The notes beneath the pieces are model-generated. The model did not search any database, had not been told where the DNA came from, and saw only the letters and a list, made by a program, of their open reading frames with translations. 64,000 bases of DNA from Variovorax paradoxus_P (lineage in GTDB: Bacteria > Pseudomonadota > Gammaproteobacteria > Burkholderiales > Burkholderiaceae_C). The position numbers were made by a program, and so were the translations under genes. Shown in pieces: positions 31,222 through 40,221 of the stretch. The stretch lies in NCBI RefSeq assembly GCF_050627025.1, contig NZ_CP192472.1; one strand, 5' to 3'. Each line of letters begins with the position of its first letter. The first letter of the stretch is position 1.

Positions 31222-32469
31222 CTAAGGCCGAACCATCTTGCACTCAGTCCCCTGAGCCAGTTCGTTCCCCGTATACACAGCATCCGTCCGGAACCCGTAG
31301 TTGGTGCCTTCCCAGCCCACCTTCACATTTTTGCCATCCACAGGCGCAATGGTGTTCACCACTTGCGGCAGCAGCAATTGATGGTCCTCGCCGCGCATGC
31401 GCACAGGCCCCACCACCGAATCGAAGCTCAGGTCCTCGAGCGCACGCGCCACCTTCACAGTGTCCGTGCTGCCGGCCTTGTTGATAGCCGCTGCCAAAAG
31501 ACGCGGCGTGAAGTCGATGCGCGGCGCGAGAAAGTCCTTGCCCGTCTTGGCCTTGTAGGCCTTTGCGAGTGCATCGGCGCGTGGCGTATCGGCCTGGCCC
31601 GGATGCCACTCGGCCACCCACGTCAGCTGCCCCAGCTTGGCTTGCGACACCGCCAACACCGTTCCCGGCACCGAGCCCGCGCTGTGATTGAAATAGCGCA
31701 GGTCGTAGCCCGCGTCTCCCGCGGCCTTGAGCAAGAGCGTCATGTCTTGCCCCCAATTGCCGGTAATCACAGAGTCGGCACCGCTCTGCTTGATGTTCGC
31801 GATATACGGCGAGAAGTCTTTCACCCGGCCGATCGGATGCAGCGTTTCGCCGACAAACTGCACATCGGGTCGTGCAAGTCCTACCAGCTGCCGTCCGTAG
31901 CTCGCCCATTGCTTGCCGTGCGCGTACTCCTGGTTCAGCAGGTACACCTTCTTCACGTCGGGCGTCTTCTTGATGTAGTTGGCCAGCGCCTTCATCTTCA
32001 TCGCCGTGTTCGCCTCGGTCTGAAAGTGCCAGAAGCTGCAGGTCTTGCCAGTCATCTCCGGGTCGATCGACGAATGGTTCAGCACGATCAGTTCCTTGCC
32101 CGGATTGCGCTGGTTCCACCGCGTCACCGACTGGACGAGCGCCGCCACAACCGAAGAGCCCGACCCGCCTGTGACGATCGCCTTCGCGCCCTGGTCGATG
32201 GCTGCCTGCAATGCGCTCTGGCTTTCTTGTGCCGAGAGCTTGCTGTCGAACTGAAGCACCTGCAGCTTGGTTCCGCCGAGCACACCGCCCTTGGCGTTGA
32301 TCTCTTCGACGGCGTATTGCGTGTGCGTCAGCATCAACTCGCCCACGTTCGCGAACGGGCCCGAGAGCGGGTCGATGTACGCAATCTTGTACGTTTGCTG
32401 CTGGGCCTGCGCCGTGCCTGCAAGGGCCAGCAGCACCGCGAGGGCGATGGGGGCGTGCCTGGATTTCAT
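31222..32469 (-). CDS. Branched-chain amino-acid-type ABC transporter substrate-binding protein
   Basis: A 415-residue periplasmic binding protein of the LivJ/LivK-like family (periplasmic binding fold type I). The signal peptide is clear (MKSRHAPIALAVLLALAGTAQA, cleavage after AQA). Typical features: YKIAYIDPLSGPFANVGELM, NAKGGVLGG, VTGGSGSSVVAALV, KVYLLNQEYAHGKQWA and VISGNWGQD-like region. Permease and ATPase genes are absent, so it is an orphan receptor here. It lies 64 bases downstream of the TetR gene on the same strand, next to the acyl-CoA synthetase/carboxylase genes. Its ligand is therefore probably a carboxylic acid used by that pathway rather than leucine; this is inference. Confidence 0.9.
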   Translation of the reverse strand: MKSRHAPIALAVLLALAGTAQAQQQTYKIAYIDPLSGPFANVGELMLTHTQYAVEEINAKGGVLGGTKLQVLQFDSKLSAQESQSALQAAIDQGAKAIVTGGSGSSVVAALVQSVTRWNQRNPGKELIVLNHSSIDPEMTGKTCSFWHFQTEANTAMKMKALANYIKKTPDVKKVYLLNQEYAHGKQWASYGRQLVGLARPDVQFVGETLHPIGRVKDFSPYIANIKQSGADSVITGNWGQDMTLLLKAAGDAGYDLRYFNHSAGSVPGTVLAVSQAKLGQLTWVAEWHPGQADTPRADALAKAYKAKTGKDFLAPRIDFTPRLLAAAINKAGSTDTVKVARALEDLSFDSVVGPVRMRGEDHQLLLPQVVNTIAPVDGKNVKVGWEGTNYGFRTDAVYTGNELAQGTECKMVRP

Positions 32470-32533
32470 GTCAGTGTGTCTCCGATATCGTTTGAAAAAA
32501 CTTGCGCGGAGGGCGCCGTGCGCGCCTTTCGCT

Positions 32534-33238
32534 TCAATGCGGTTCTTTGGTGCGAAGCCCGATCACGCGGCTTGCCAGCTTCGTGAGTTCGGCGACCACT
32601 TCGTCGGCCGAAAGGCGGCCATCGGGCCGGTACCAGCTGTAGAGGAAACCCGGCAGGCTGCAGGCGGCCAGCGCGGTGAGCTTGGTTTCGGTGAAGTCCA
32701 GGTCGCCATCGCGGCGCGCTTCTTCGAGCAGCGGGCACAGCAGGTCGTAGAAATGGTGCGCGAGCTTTTTTTGCGCGGCAATGTATTCGGGCCGGTACAC
32801 CTGCGGCTCGCGGTACGGAAAAAACGCGCAGGGGTGGTGCGAAATGGTGGCGCGAATCAGCCGCTCGATGCCTTCGATCACCTTTTCGCTCGCGCGGCGC
32901 GGATCGCCCGCGGCAAAGTCGAGCGCTGTAAAACAATCGACCGCGGGGCGCCAGGAGAGCGTCTCGAAGATCTCCTGCTTGTCGCGAAAGTAGTAGTACA
33001 CGAACGGCTTGGTCACGCCCAGTGCGCGAACGATCTGCGCCATGGTGGTGTTGGCATAGCCCTGCGCCGCAAAGAGCTGCGCCGCCGCCTGCAGGATGCG
33101 CTCGCGCTGAAGATCGGTGCCCTGCGTGGCGGCGCGCTGGCGCCCTGTGCCCTGGGGCAGGTGCGGCTGTGCCGTGGTGGATGCCGAAGCATCGGCATTG
33201 CCAGAGGGTTTGTGCCGTGTCGCCGAAGTTATACCCAT
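32534..33238 (-). CDS. TetR-family transcriptional regulator of the acyl-CoA locus
   Basis: A 234-residue TetR protein: RERILQAAAQLFAAQGYANTTMAQIVRALGVTKPFVYYYF forms the HTH at about residues 43-82, followed by a C-terminal ligand domain with RPEYIAAQKKLAHHFYDLL. About 40 disordered residues precede the HTH. The ATG at 33238 lies in the middle of a perfect 12-bp palindrome (33232-33243). Upstream starts are in frame but would lie nearer the divergent gene. It is divergent from the acyl-CoA synthetase gene and probably represses it, as TetR proteins often do when placed like this. Confidence 0.9.
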   Translation of the reverse strand: MGITSATRHKPSGNADASASTTAQPHLPQGTGRQRAATQGTDLQRERILQAAAQLFAAQGYANTTMAQIVRALGVTKPFVYYYFRDKQEIFETLSWRPAVDCFTALDFAAGDPRRASEKVIEGIERLIRATISHHPCAFFPYREPQVYRPEYIAAQKKLAHHFYDLLCPLLEEARRDGDLDFTETKLTALAACSLPGFLYSWYRPDGRLSADEVVAELTKLASRVIGLRTKEPH

Positions 33239-33243
33239 GGGTA
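33232..33243. promoter_or_regulatory. Perfect palindrome overlapping the TetR start codon (candidate operator)
   Basis: TACCCATGGGTA is a perfect 12-bp inverted repeat whose centre contains the ATG of the TetR gene. It lies in the 86-base gap to the divergent acyl-CoA synthetase gene. TetR dimers bind such dyads, so autoregulation by blocking start and promoter is plausible. A binding role is not shown by sequence alone. Confidence 0.5.
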
Positions 33244-33324
33244 GGATTGTTGGTGCACCATGCACTCATTGGCAAGCGCCGGCCCCGCGCAGGCGGCTAT
33301 CGATAACCCTGAGAAAGTGACGCC

Positions 33325-34965
33325 ATGGAGACAACCGCAACGGCTCGCGGGTTGAGCGAGCTTCCACCCCGTCCGCAGCAACCCCTGCACGAGTACCTGC
33401 GCGCCCATGCGCGCGAGCGCGGCGACAGCGCGGCATGCATCTGGTACGGCCATGCAATGACATGGGCGCAACTCGATCTTGCGAGCGATGCCTTTGCAGC
33501 GCGACTGCAAGCCATAGGCGTGAAGAAGGGCGAGCCTGTGGTGCTCTTCCTCAACAACTGTCCGCAGTACCTGGTGGCGCACTTCGGCATACAGAAGATC
33601 GGCGCCATCGTCTGCCCCAGCGGACCGCTCAACAAGGAGCACGAGCTGGCCTACCAGGTCAACGACCTCAAGGCGCGCGCGATCGTCGTGGCCGCGCCGC
33701 TGCTGCCGGTGGTGCGCAAGGTGCAGCCCGAAAGCGCACTCGAGCATGTGTTCGTGGTGCACTATGCCGACCTGCTGCCCGCCAACCCCGCGCTCGATCT
33801 GCCCGCCGAGCTGCTGACAGAACGCAGTTCGGTTCGCAGCGTGCCAGAGGGGTGCGAAGACTTTCTCTCCGTAATGCAAAGCGGCGCAGTGCCGCAGCCC
33901 GAGAGCATCGGCCTGGACGACGTGGCGCTCATGACCTACACCTCGGGCACCACCGGCTTGCCGAAGGGCGCGATGCTCACCTACGGCAACGCCCTCTTCA
34001 AGACGCGAGCCGCGGCCGACTGCAACGGCGTGACTGGCGACGATGTGCTGCTTTCCATTGCGCCGCTCTATCACATCGCCGGCATGCTGATGGGTGTGAA
34101 CGTGCCGGTGCTCAGCGGGGCTGCGTCGGTGCTGCTGCATCGCTTCGATCCGCGCGCCGCACTGCAAGCCATTGCGCTGCACAAGGTGAGCTGGTGGTAC
34201 AGCATTGCGCCAATGAACGTGGCCTGCATGCAGGTGCCGGACGTCGCAAGCTTCGATCTTGCGAGCCTCAAGCGCAATCCGGTCACCAGCTTCGGCATTA
34301 CCTTTACCGAGCCGCTGGCCGCGCAATGGCGCTCGCATGCGCCCAATTGCGTTTCGTTCGAAGCCGCCTACGGCCTTAGCGAAACCCACACCTGCGACAC
34401 CTACACGCCGCACCATGCGCCCCGCTGGGGCACGCAGGGCATTGCGGTGCCGGGCGTGACCATTCGCATCGTCGATCCCGAGACACAGGCCGACGTGCCG
34501 ACGGGCGAGGTCGGCGAAATCGTGCTGACGAGCCCCGGTTGCTTCAAGGGCTACTGGAACAAGCCCGAGGCCACTGCGGCCACGCTGCGCGGCAAATGGG
34601 TGCACACCGGCGACATGGGCAACCTCGATGCGGAGGGGTACCTCACCTTCATCGGCCGCTTCAAGGAAATGATCAAGGTCTCGGGCTACAGCGTGTTTCC
34701 CGAAGAGGTCGAGACCATTCTCATCAAGCACCCGGCGGTGGCGCAGGCCGCCGTCATTGCGCAGCCCGATGCGGAAAAAGGCGAGGTGGTCAAGGCCTTC
34801 ATCGTGCGCAAGCCCGGTGCGGCGCTCGAAGCCGATGCGCTCATTGCCTGGTCGCGCGACAACATGGCGAGCTACAAGGCGCCGCGCGCGGTGAGCTTTA
34901 TCGATGCCCTGCCGACCACTGGCGCCGGCAAGGTGCTGCGGCGCCTGCTGAAAGACAAAGCCTGA
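33325..34965 (+). CDS. AMP-forming acyl-CoA synthetase/ligase
   Basis: A 546-residue ANL-superfamily enzyme that activates a carboxylic acid to its CoA thioester with ATP. Motifs: P-loop TYTSGTTGLPKGAMLTYGN near residues 205-223, AAYGLSETHTCDTY (A5), GEIVLTSPGCFKGYWNKPEAT, HTGDMGNLDAEGYLTFIGRFKEMIK (A7/A8) and the C-terminal GAGKVLRRLLKDKA with the catalytic Lys. The acid cannot be read from the sequence. The carboxylase gene starts 11 bases after its stop, so the product of this enzyme is likely the substrate of the carboxylase. Divergent from a TetR gene. Confidence 0.93.
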   Translation: METTATARGLSELPPRPQQPLHEYLRAHARERGDSAACIWYGHAMTWAQLDLASDAFAARLQAIGVKKGEPVVLFLNNCPQYLVAHFGIQKIGAIVCPSGPLNKEHELAYQVNDLKARAIVVAAPLLPVVRKVQPESALEHVFVVHYADLLPANPALDLPAELLTERSSVRSVPEGCEDFLSVMQSGAVPQPESIGLDDVALMTYTSGTTGLPKGAMLTYGNALFKTRAAADCNGVTGDDVLLSIAPLYHIAGMLMGVNVPVLSGAASVLLHRFDPRAALQAIALHKVSWWYSIAPMNVACMQVPDVASFDLASLKRNPVTSFGITFTEPLAAQWRSHAPNCVSFEAAYGLSETHTCDTYTPHHAPRWGTQGIAVPGVTIRIVDPETQADVPTGEVGEIVLTSPGCFKGYWNKPEATAATLRGKWVHTGDMGNLDAEGYLTFIGRFKEMIKVSGYSVFPEEVETILIKHPAVAQAAVIAQPDAEKGEVVKAFIVRKPGAALEADALIAWSRDNMASYKAPRAVSFIDALPTTGAGKVLRRLLKDKA

Positions 34966-34976
34966 AAGGTTCTCCC

Positions 34977-37900
34977 TTGTTTTCCAAGATTCTGATTGCC
35001 AACCGCGGCGAGATTGCCGTGCGCCTGGTGCGCGCGCTGCGCGACCTGGGCATTGCCAGCGTGGCGGTGCATGCGCGCGACGACGCATCGGCGTTGCATG
35101 TGCAACTGGCCGATGCAGCGGTTGCGCTCGACGCAACAGGCCCCGCGGCGTACCTCGACATCGGTGCGCTGATTGCCGTAGCGCGCGCGCAGGGCTGCGA
35201 CGCGGTGCACCCCGGCTACGGGTTTCTCAGCGAGCGTGCCGACCTTGCGCAGGCTTGCGCCGAGGCCGGCCTGGCGTTTGTTGGGCCGACGCCCGAGCAG
35301 CTTGCGCTGTTCGGCGACAAGGCCCGCGCGCGCACGCTGGCGGCGCAGTGCGAAGTGCCGGTCATGCCCGGCAGTACCGGCGCGGTCACGCTCGCGCAGG
35401 CGCAAGCGTTTTTCGACGAGCAGCATGCGCAAGGCGCGGGCGTGATGATCAAGGCCATTGGCGGTGGGGGCGGGCGCGGCATGCGCGCCGTGCTCCACGC
35501 CGACGAGCTGGCTGAAGCACACGCGCGCTGTACGTCCGAGGCCAGGGCCGCATTCGGCGTGGAGGGCGTGTATGTGGAGCGCCTGATGCGCAATGCGCGG
35601 CACATCGAAGTGCAGGTGCTGGGCGACGGCAACGCGGTGGCAAGCCTCGGCGAACGCGAATGCACCTTGCAGCGGCGCTTTCAGAAGCTGGTCGAAATTG
35701 CGCCCAGCCCTTCGTTGCCCGATTCGCTGCGCGCGCAGATCACGCATGCCGCGCTGCGCATGGCCAAGGCCGTCGGCTATCGCAGCCTGGGCACTTTCGA
35801 ATTTCTGGTCGATACCGATTCGGCCACGCTGCCCTTCGTTTTCATCGAGGCCAATCCGCGCCTGCAGGTGGAACACACGGTGACCGAAGCCGTGACCGGG
35901 CTCGACCTTGTCCAGCTTCAGGTTGCGGTGGCCGCGGGCCAGCCCCTGAATGCGCTGAGCGTGGACGCGGACCGTACCGCGCCGCAGCGCGGCTTTGCGG
36001 TGCAATGGCGCATCAATGCAGAAACGCTCGATGCGCACGGCAGCGCGCGGCCCTCGGGCGGCACGCTCGCGCGCTTCGACCTGCCGGCCGGGCCGGGCGT
36101 GCGCATCGATACGCATGGCTACGGAGGGCTTGCACCTTCGCCGCACTACGACACGCTGCTCGCCAAGCTGATCGTGCATTCGCCGTCGCCGCATTTCGCC
36201 GATGCGCTGCGCCGCTCGCTACGCGCGCTGGACGAATGCCACATCGACGGCATTGCCACCAACCTTGCATTGCTGCGTGCCATTGCGGCACGGCCCGAGT
36301 TTGCGAGCCAGGCGGTGCACACGCGCTTCGTCGAAGCGCATCTTGGCGACCTGCTCGCATCGGCAGTCGCGTTCGAGAAGAAGAGCCCGAGAAACACTGC
36401 ACCGGCTTCGGATGCCGCAAATGCCGCACCGGCAGGTTCTTCGAGTGACGAAGACGGCCTCACGGTCAAGGCGCCCATGCCCGCGAAGCTGGTGCAGTTC
36501 GAGGTGGCCCTGGGCGATGTACTGCCCGCCGGTGCGCAGCTCGGCGTGCTCGAAGCCATGAAGATGGAGCACCTGCTGCATGCGCCCGCCGCCGGCAGGG
36601 TGGTCGCCCTGCTGGCCGAGCCGGGCGACTATCTGGTGGAGGGGCAGTCGCTTGTGCGCCTGGAGCCCGTCGATGCGCAGGCAGTCGAAGCCGAGGCGCA
36701 TGCCGGGCACGATCTCGATGCCATCCGTCCCGACCTGCAGAAGGTGATCGACCGCCATGCCTACACGCTCGACGTCAACCGCGAGCCGGCGGTGGCAAAG
36801 CGGCATGCGCAGGGTGGGCGCACCGCGCGCGAGAACATTGCCGACCTGTGCGACACCGCATCGGACCCCGGCAATTTCATCGAATACGGCGCGCTGGCCA
36901 TTGCCGCGCAAACGAGACGCCGCACGCTCGAAGACCTGATTGCCAACACGCCGGCAGACGGCATGGTGACGGGCCTTGGCAGCATCAACGCGAAGCTGTT
37001 CGGGCCGGAGACTTCGCGCTGCGCCGTGCTGGCCTACGACTACACGGTGCTGGCCGGCACGCAAGGCATGCGCAACCACCACAAGACCGACCGGCTGCTG
37101 GCGGTGGCGCACCAGCTGAAGCTGCCGGTGGTGCTGTTCGCCGAAGGCGGCGGCGGACGGCCGGGCGATACCGACATGCCCATTGTTGCGGGCCTCAACA
37201 ACCACACCTTCAGCCAGTTCGCGGCGCTTTCGGGCAAGGTGCCGGTGGTGGGCATCGTGCATGGGCGCTGCTTTGCAGGCAACGCGGCGCTGCTGGGTTG
37301 CGCAGACGTGATCATTGCGACCAAGGCAAGCAACATCGGCATGAGCGGCCCCGCGATGATCGAGGGTGGCGGGCTCGGTACCTTTGCGCCGGAGCAGATC
37401 GGGCCCAGCAGCGTGCAGTCGCGCAACGGGGTGATCGACATCCTGGTCGAAGACGAAGCCGCCGCGGTGGCTGCGGCCAGGCAATATCTTTCGTACTTCC
37501 AGGGGCCGGTGGCGGAGTGGCATTGCGCGGACCCGCGCGCGCTGCGCCACGTGGTGCCCGAGAACCGGCTGCGCGTGTACGACGTGCGCGCGGCGATGCG
37601 CGGCGTGGCCGACACCGGCTCGCTGCTCGAACTGCGCGCCGGCTTTGGCGCGGGCATTGTCACTGCGCTGGCGCGCATCGAGGGCAAGCCGGTGGGGCTG
37701 ATGGCCAACAACCCGCACCACCTTGGCGGCGCCATCGATGTGGAGGCGGCCGACAAGTCTGCGCGCTTCATGCAGCTGTGCAACGCGCACGGGCTGCCGA
37801 TCGTTTCGCTGTGCGACACGCCCGGCTTCATGGTCGGGCCGGAGATCGAAGCGCAGGCGCAGGTGCGCCACGTGTGCCGAATGTTCATGGTGGCCTCGCA

Positions 37901-38282
37901 CTTGCGCGTGGCTTTCTTTGCCGTCGTGCTGCGCAAGGGCTATGGCCTTGGTGCGCAAGCCATGACGGCCGGCGGCTTCGACGCACCGGTGTTCACCGTG
38001 GCCTGGCCCACGGGCGAGTTCGGCGCCATGGGGCTCGAAGGCGCGGTGCGGCTGGGCTATCGCAAGGAGCTTGCCGCAGAGCCCGAAGGTGCCGCGCGCG
38101 ATGCGCTGTTCAAGAAGCTCGTTGCGCAGCAGTACGCCAACGGCGAGGCGATTCACATGGCGCAGACGCTGGAGATCGACGCGGTGATCGATCCCGCCGA
38201 AACGCGCACCTGGCTGGTGCGCGGACTTGCATCGGCCGGACGGTCGGTCGAAGCTGCTGCGCCGTATGTAGACACTTGGTAA
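34977..38282 (+). CDS. Single-chain biotin-dependent acyl-CoA carboxylase (BC-BCCP-CT fusion)
   Basis: An 1101-residue protein carrying all carboxylase activities. Biotin carboxylase, residues 1-450: FSKILIANRGEIAVRLVRAL, VHPGYGFLSERADLAQAC, ATP-grasp GGGGGRGMRAV, EANPRLQVEHTVTE. Biotinyl domain, about 490-565, with LEAMKMEHLL and biotin Lys529. Carboxyltransferase, about 570-1100: GRTARENIADLCD, ADGMVTGLG, FAEGGGGRPGDTD, MSGPAMIEGGGLG, NNPHHLGGAIDVEAADK, CDTPGFMVGP. Separate subunits are the rule in ACC and PCC. The one-chain order matches the long-chain acyl-CoA carboxylase (LCC) type known from mycobacteria and some proteobacteria. The TTG at 34977 has AAAGG upstream and follows the synthetase stop by 11 bases. 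Confidence 0.92.
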   Translation: MFSKILIANRGEIAVRLVRALRDLGIASVAVHARDDASALHVQLADAAVALDATGPAAYLDIGALIAVARAQGCDAVHPGYGFLSERADLAQACAEAGLAFVGPTPEQLALFGDKARARTLAAQCEVPVMPGSTGAVTLAQAQAFFDEQHAQGAGVMIKAIGGGGGRGMRAVLHADELAEAHARCTSEARAAFGVEGVYVERLMRNARHIEVQVLGDGNAVASLGERECTLQRRFQKLVEIAPSPSLPDSLRAQITHAALRMAKAVGYRSLGTFEFLVDTDSATLPFVFIEANPRLQVEHTVTEAVTGLDLVQLQVAVAAGQPLNALSVDADRTAPQRGFAVQWRINAETLDAHGSARPSGGTLARFDLPAGPGVRIDTHGYGGLAPSPHYDTLLAKLIVHSPSPHFADALRRSLRALDECHIDGIATNLALLRAIAARPEFASQAVHTRFVEAHLGDLLASAVAFEKKSPRNTAPASDAANAAPAGSSSDEDGLTVKAPMPAKLVQFEVALGDVLPAGAQLGVLEAMKMEHLLHAPAAGRVVALLAEPGDYLVEGQSLVRLEPVDAQAVEAEAHAGHDLDAIRPDLQKVIDRHAYTLDVNREPAVAKRHAQGGRTARENIADLCDTASDPGNFIEYGALAIAAQTRRRTLEDLIANTPADGMVTGLGSINAKLFGPETSRCAVLAYDYTVLAGTQGMRNHHKTDRLLAVAHQLKLPVVLFAEGGGGRPGDTDMPIVAGLNNHTFSQFAALSGKVPVVGIVHGRCFAGNAALLGCADVIIATKASNIGMSGPAMIEGGGLGTFAPEQIGPSSVQSRNGVIDILVEDEAAAVAAARQYLSYFQGPVAEWHCADPRALRHVVPENRLRVYDVRAAMRGVADTGSLLELRAGFGAGIVTALARIEGKPVGLMANNPHHLGGAIDVEAADKSARFMQLCNAHGLPIVSLCDTPGFMVGPEIEAQAQVRHVCRMFMVASHLRVAFFAVVLRKGYGLGAQAMTAGGFDAPVFTVAWPTGEFGAMGLEGAVRLGYRKELAAEPEGAARDALFKKLVAQQYANGEAIHMAQTLEIDAVIDPAETRTWLVRGLASAGRSVEAAAPYVDTW

Positions 38283-38347
38283 CGATGCACTAGACCTCGT
38301 CACACGAGAGGGCAAGGAGGCTCCGTAAACTCAGCCGCTTTGCGCGC

Positions 38348-39676
38348 ATGAATCTGGGTTCCCGTTGGCTTTCCGTTATCTGCCAAAGTGTGTTGCGGCA
38401 CGGAGTGGCCGTTGTCGCCGTCTTGCTGCTGGCCGGCGCCGTGGCCGTCCAGGCTGTTCAGCCGGGTGATCGCCCCAAGCAATCGGTAGAGGCGCATTGG
38501 GTGGCCAGCTGGGCCGTGGCGCCAGTGGATTTTCGTGAGCTGAGCGCCAATCCGCTCGCAAAGTCTGCGGCCCCCAGACCCGGCGGCGACCTGTTCCGCG
38601 GGCAGACGCTGCGCCAGCAGTTCGAGACTGCGCTGAGCGGAGAGCGCATTCGCATCCGTTTTTCAAACAGGTTCGGCAAGACACCGCTGCGCATTGCTGC
38701 CGCAAGCGTGGGGCACAGCACGGGCGCGGGCGCAATTTCTCCGGCAACGCTGCGCATGCTGCGCTTTGGCGGCCGGGACAACGTGGTCGTGGCACCGGGT
38801 GCGGATGTATGGAGCGACGGTGCCGAACTGAAAGTCGAAGCCGGCCAGGCGGTGGCGGTGAGTGCCTTCTTCGATCGGCCGGTGCCCTACGCCACCGTTC
38901 ACACGCAGGTGTCCGACACGAGCTGGGTCATCGGCGGCAATGCCGTCGGCACGCCCAAGCTGCAGGGCGCCACGCCGCTGCCGCTCAACCACATCGTCAC
39001 CGGCCTCGACGTGTTGACCACGCAACCGATTCGCGTGGTGGTCGCGTTCGGAGATTCGATCACTGCCGGGGGCGGCGAGGCGGGCGAAGGCGCCTATCCC
39101 GATATTCTTGCCACCCGCCTGCGCAACAGCCCCGCGGCAATGCAACCCTTGTCGGTCATCAACACGGGCATTGGCGGCAACCGCCTGTTGACCGACGGCA
39201 TCGGCCCCAGCGGCCTTTCGCGCTTTGCACGCGATGCCCTCGGGCAGACCGGCGTGACGCATGTCGTCGTGCTGCTGGGCACCAACGACATCGGCCGCAG
39301 CGTGCTGGTCGGCATGGCGCGGCTGCCCACGCCCGAGCACGAGGTGCCGACGGCGGAGCGCATCACCGAAGGCCTTCAGCAGCTGATCAAGCAGGCCCGC
39401 GCAAAAGGCGTGAAGGTGCTGATCGGCACCGTGCCGCCTTTCAGGAACACGCCTTATTGGAGCGAGGCGTCCGAGGCGATGCGTGGCGAGGTCAACCGCT
39501 GGATCCGCAGCCGCCAGGACGTCGACGCGGTGATCGATTTCGATGCTGTGCTGCGCAACCCGGCCGACCCTATGGCGCTGAACCCGCTGTACGACAACGG
39601 CGACCACCTGCACCCCAACAAGGCGGGCCATGCCGCCATGGCCGCCGCCGTGGATCTTCGCGAATTACAAGAGTAA
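38348..39676 (+). CDS. Exported SGNH/GDSL-family hydrolase
   Basis: A 442-residue protein with an N-terminal signal/anchor segment (VAVVAVLLLAGAVAVQAV). The SGNH blocks are visible: block I VVVAFGDSITAGGG with nucleophile Ser near residue 238, block II INTGIGGNRLL, block III VVLLGTNDIGRS and block V DNGDHLHPNKAGHAAMA with Asp and His. About 200 residues before block I form a jelly-roll-like region with FRGQTLRQQFETALSGERIRIRFSN. This architecture is common in bacterial secreted carbohydrate or lipid esterases. The substrate is unknown. It lies 65 bases after the carboxylase and may be a separate unit. Confidence 0.88.
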   Translation: MNLGSRWLSVICQSVLRHGVAVVAVLLLAGAVAVQAVQPGDRPKQSVEAHWVASWAVAPVDFRELSANPLAKSAAPRPGGDLFRGQTLRQQFETALSGERIRIRFSNRFGKTPLRIAAASVGHSTGAGAISPATLRMLRFGGRDNVVVAPGADVWSDGAELKVEAGQAVAVSAFFDRPVPYATVHTQVSDTSWVIGGNAVGTPKLQGATPLPLNHIVTGLDVLTTQPIRVVVAFGDSITAGGGEAGEGAYPDILATRLRNSPAAMQPLSVINTGIGGNRLLTDGIGPSGLSRFARDALGQTGVTHVVVLLGTNDIGRSVLVGMARLPTPEHEVPTAERITEGLQQLIKQARAKGVKVLIGTVPPFRNTPYWSEASEAMRGEVNRWIRSRQDVDAVIDFDAVLRNPADPMALNPLYDNGDHLHPNKAGHAAMAAAVDLRELQE

Positions 39677-39712
39677 GCGCTAACAAAAGCACTACTTCTT
39701 GCGATACACGTT

Positions 39713-39730
39713 TACACAAACTCCGGTGTA
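39713..39730. promoter_or_regulatory. Inverted repeat upstream of the YXWGXW-type gene
   Basis: TACAC-N8-GTGTA forms a dyad in the 120-base gap after the GDSL gene, about 70 bases before the next start. The surrounding DNA is AT-rich (GTTTACACAAACT), as in promoter regions. A regulator site is possible but not identified. Confidence 0.3.
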
Positions 39731-39796
39731 GGGCTTACAGGCGGTTCACATGGCCGCGGCAGCATGAAGGCTCCAACAACTCATGAGGGCCAACCC

Positions 39797-40177
39797 ATGA
39801 AAAAACTAGCAATCACGCTTTCGATCGGTGCCGCTTCGCTGCTCTCCGCAGGAGGCGCGCTGATGGTGCCGACAGCAGCCCAGGCGCAGCCTGGGGGGGT
39901 ATACGTCGAGGTGCCGCCTCCGCCGCCGCGCTCGGAGCGCGTGCCGCCGCCACGCCGCGGCTACGTGTGGGCTCCGGGGCACTACGAATGGCGAGGTGGA
40001 CGCCACGTGTGGGTCCGCGGCACGTATGTGCGCGCCCGGCCGGGCTATGCCTACCGTCCGCCGGAATGGCGTGAACGCGATGGCCGCTGGGAATACCGCC
40101 GCGGCCAGTGGGACCGTGACGGCGACGGCGTGCCGAACCGCCATGACCGTCGTCCGAACAATCCCAATCGCAGCTGA
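39797..40177 (+). CDS. Small exported YXWGXW-repeat-like protein
   Basis: A 126-residue protein with a signal peptide (MKKLAITLSIGAASLLSAGG, cleavage near AQAQP). A Pro-rich stretch (VPPPPPRSERVPPP) precedes Trp/Tyr/Arg-rich repeats: RGYVWAPGHYEWRGGRHVWVRGTYV, PPEWRERDGRWEYRRGQW. This is the pattern of YXWGXW/PXPXXWAPGHW-type proteins common in Burkholderiales, of unknown role and probably periplasmic. It ends with a DRDGDGVPNRHD-like acidic motif resembling thrombospondin type 3 calcium loops. Starts at the ATG at 39797 with GAGG upstream. Confidence 0.82.
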   Translation: MKKLAITLSIGAASLLSAGGALMVPTAAQAQPGGVYVEVPPPPPRSERVPPPRRGYVWAPGHYEWRGGRHVWVRGTYVRARPGYAYRPPEWRERDGRWEYRRGQWDRDGDGVPNRHDRRPNNPNRS

Positions 40178-40221
40178 TTGAGATAGGTAGGCGCGGCGGC
40201 GGGCCGCGTGGGCCGGCGCTC

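Noticed and set aside
34872..38315. Long - strand frames opposite the carboxylase gene
   Set aside because: The + strand carries complete BC, BCCP and CT motifs; the opposite frames are shadows.
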